Shown here piece after piece: positions 32,190-32,240 of a DNA stretch of 32,240 bases. A program made the translations under genes and the position numbers. This DNA is from Bacteroides sp. (GTDB taxonomy: Bacteria; Bacteroidota; Bacteroidia; Bacteroidales; Bacteroidaceae), in assembly GCA_030523205.1 (NCBI GenBank), contig JAUNJD010000011.1, positions 1-32,240 on the forward strand, read 5' to 3'. The notes below the pieces were generated by a model, which saw only the letters and a list, made by a program, of their open reading frames with translations, was not told where the DNA came from and made no database searches. Each line of letters starts with the position of its first letter. Position 1 is the stretch's first letter.

Positions 32190-32240
32190 GCATAACTTTA
32201 TTGAAATAAATAAAGTAGCCGTATTAAGATTCTGTTGCAT

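Overview
The window looks like chromosomal core DNA from a member of the Bacteroidales, most likely the genus Bacteroides. The signs are matches to the Bacteroidetes promoter pattern (TTTG, about 19 bases, TAnnTTTG), the lack of strong Shine-Dalgarno sites, families typical of the group (DUF4348, DUF3352, DUF3127 and DUF4494-like proteins, type III glutamine synthetase GlnN, LL-diaminopimelate aminotransferase), and exported proteins with lipobox or Sec signals. I see no rRNA, tRNA, CRISPR array, prophage or insertion sequence. This is inference from sequence reading alone.

Layout. 1-2722: end of a ferritin gene with its terminator, then divergent kbl and tdh, which together turn threonine into glycine plus acetyl-CoA. 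2742-7196: a co-directional run of a DUF4348-like lipoprotein, murB, a PhnP-like metallo-beta-lactamase-fold phosphodiesterase and, behind its own promoter, a membrane-anchored DUF3352-like protein whose 3' end runs into an array of 22-bp degenerate tandem repeats. 7406-15523: a DUF3127 OB-fold-like protein with an SSB-like C-terminal tip, divergent from a genome-maintenance run: dnaN, a DEDDh exonuclease, coaBC, recN, rlmB and a TPR protein with a dead protease-like domain. 15843-21023: ridA and folC (convergent, stop codons overlapping), a PIN-PhoH ATPase, yggS with a DUF4494-like gene, and tpx. tpx is followed by a second 22-bp tandem array that folds into alternative hairpins.

21259-32150 is all on the minus strand: an S28/S37-like serine peptidase, a GH43-like glycosidase, then a nitrogen cluster (TorF-like porin, PII, Amt, GlnN, in transcription order), the diaminopimelate genes dapL and dapF, and an exported glycerophosphodiester phosphodiesterase. 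The nitrogen cluster plausibly covers the whole route from outer-membrane passage through inner-membrane ammonium transport, its PII control, and assimilation into glutamine.

Most genes are ordinary housekeeping genes. The least explained signals are two separate 22-bp-period arrays at gene 3' ends with a related core motif, a DNA-maintenance neighbourhood containing an SSB-tailed DUF3127 protein, a CoaBC whose decarboxylase half lacks two residues that are catalytic in the E. coli enzyme, and a PII protein with a shortened, altered T-loop beside an Amt that carries a signal peptide and an Ala/Glu linker.
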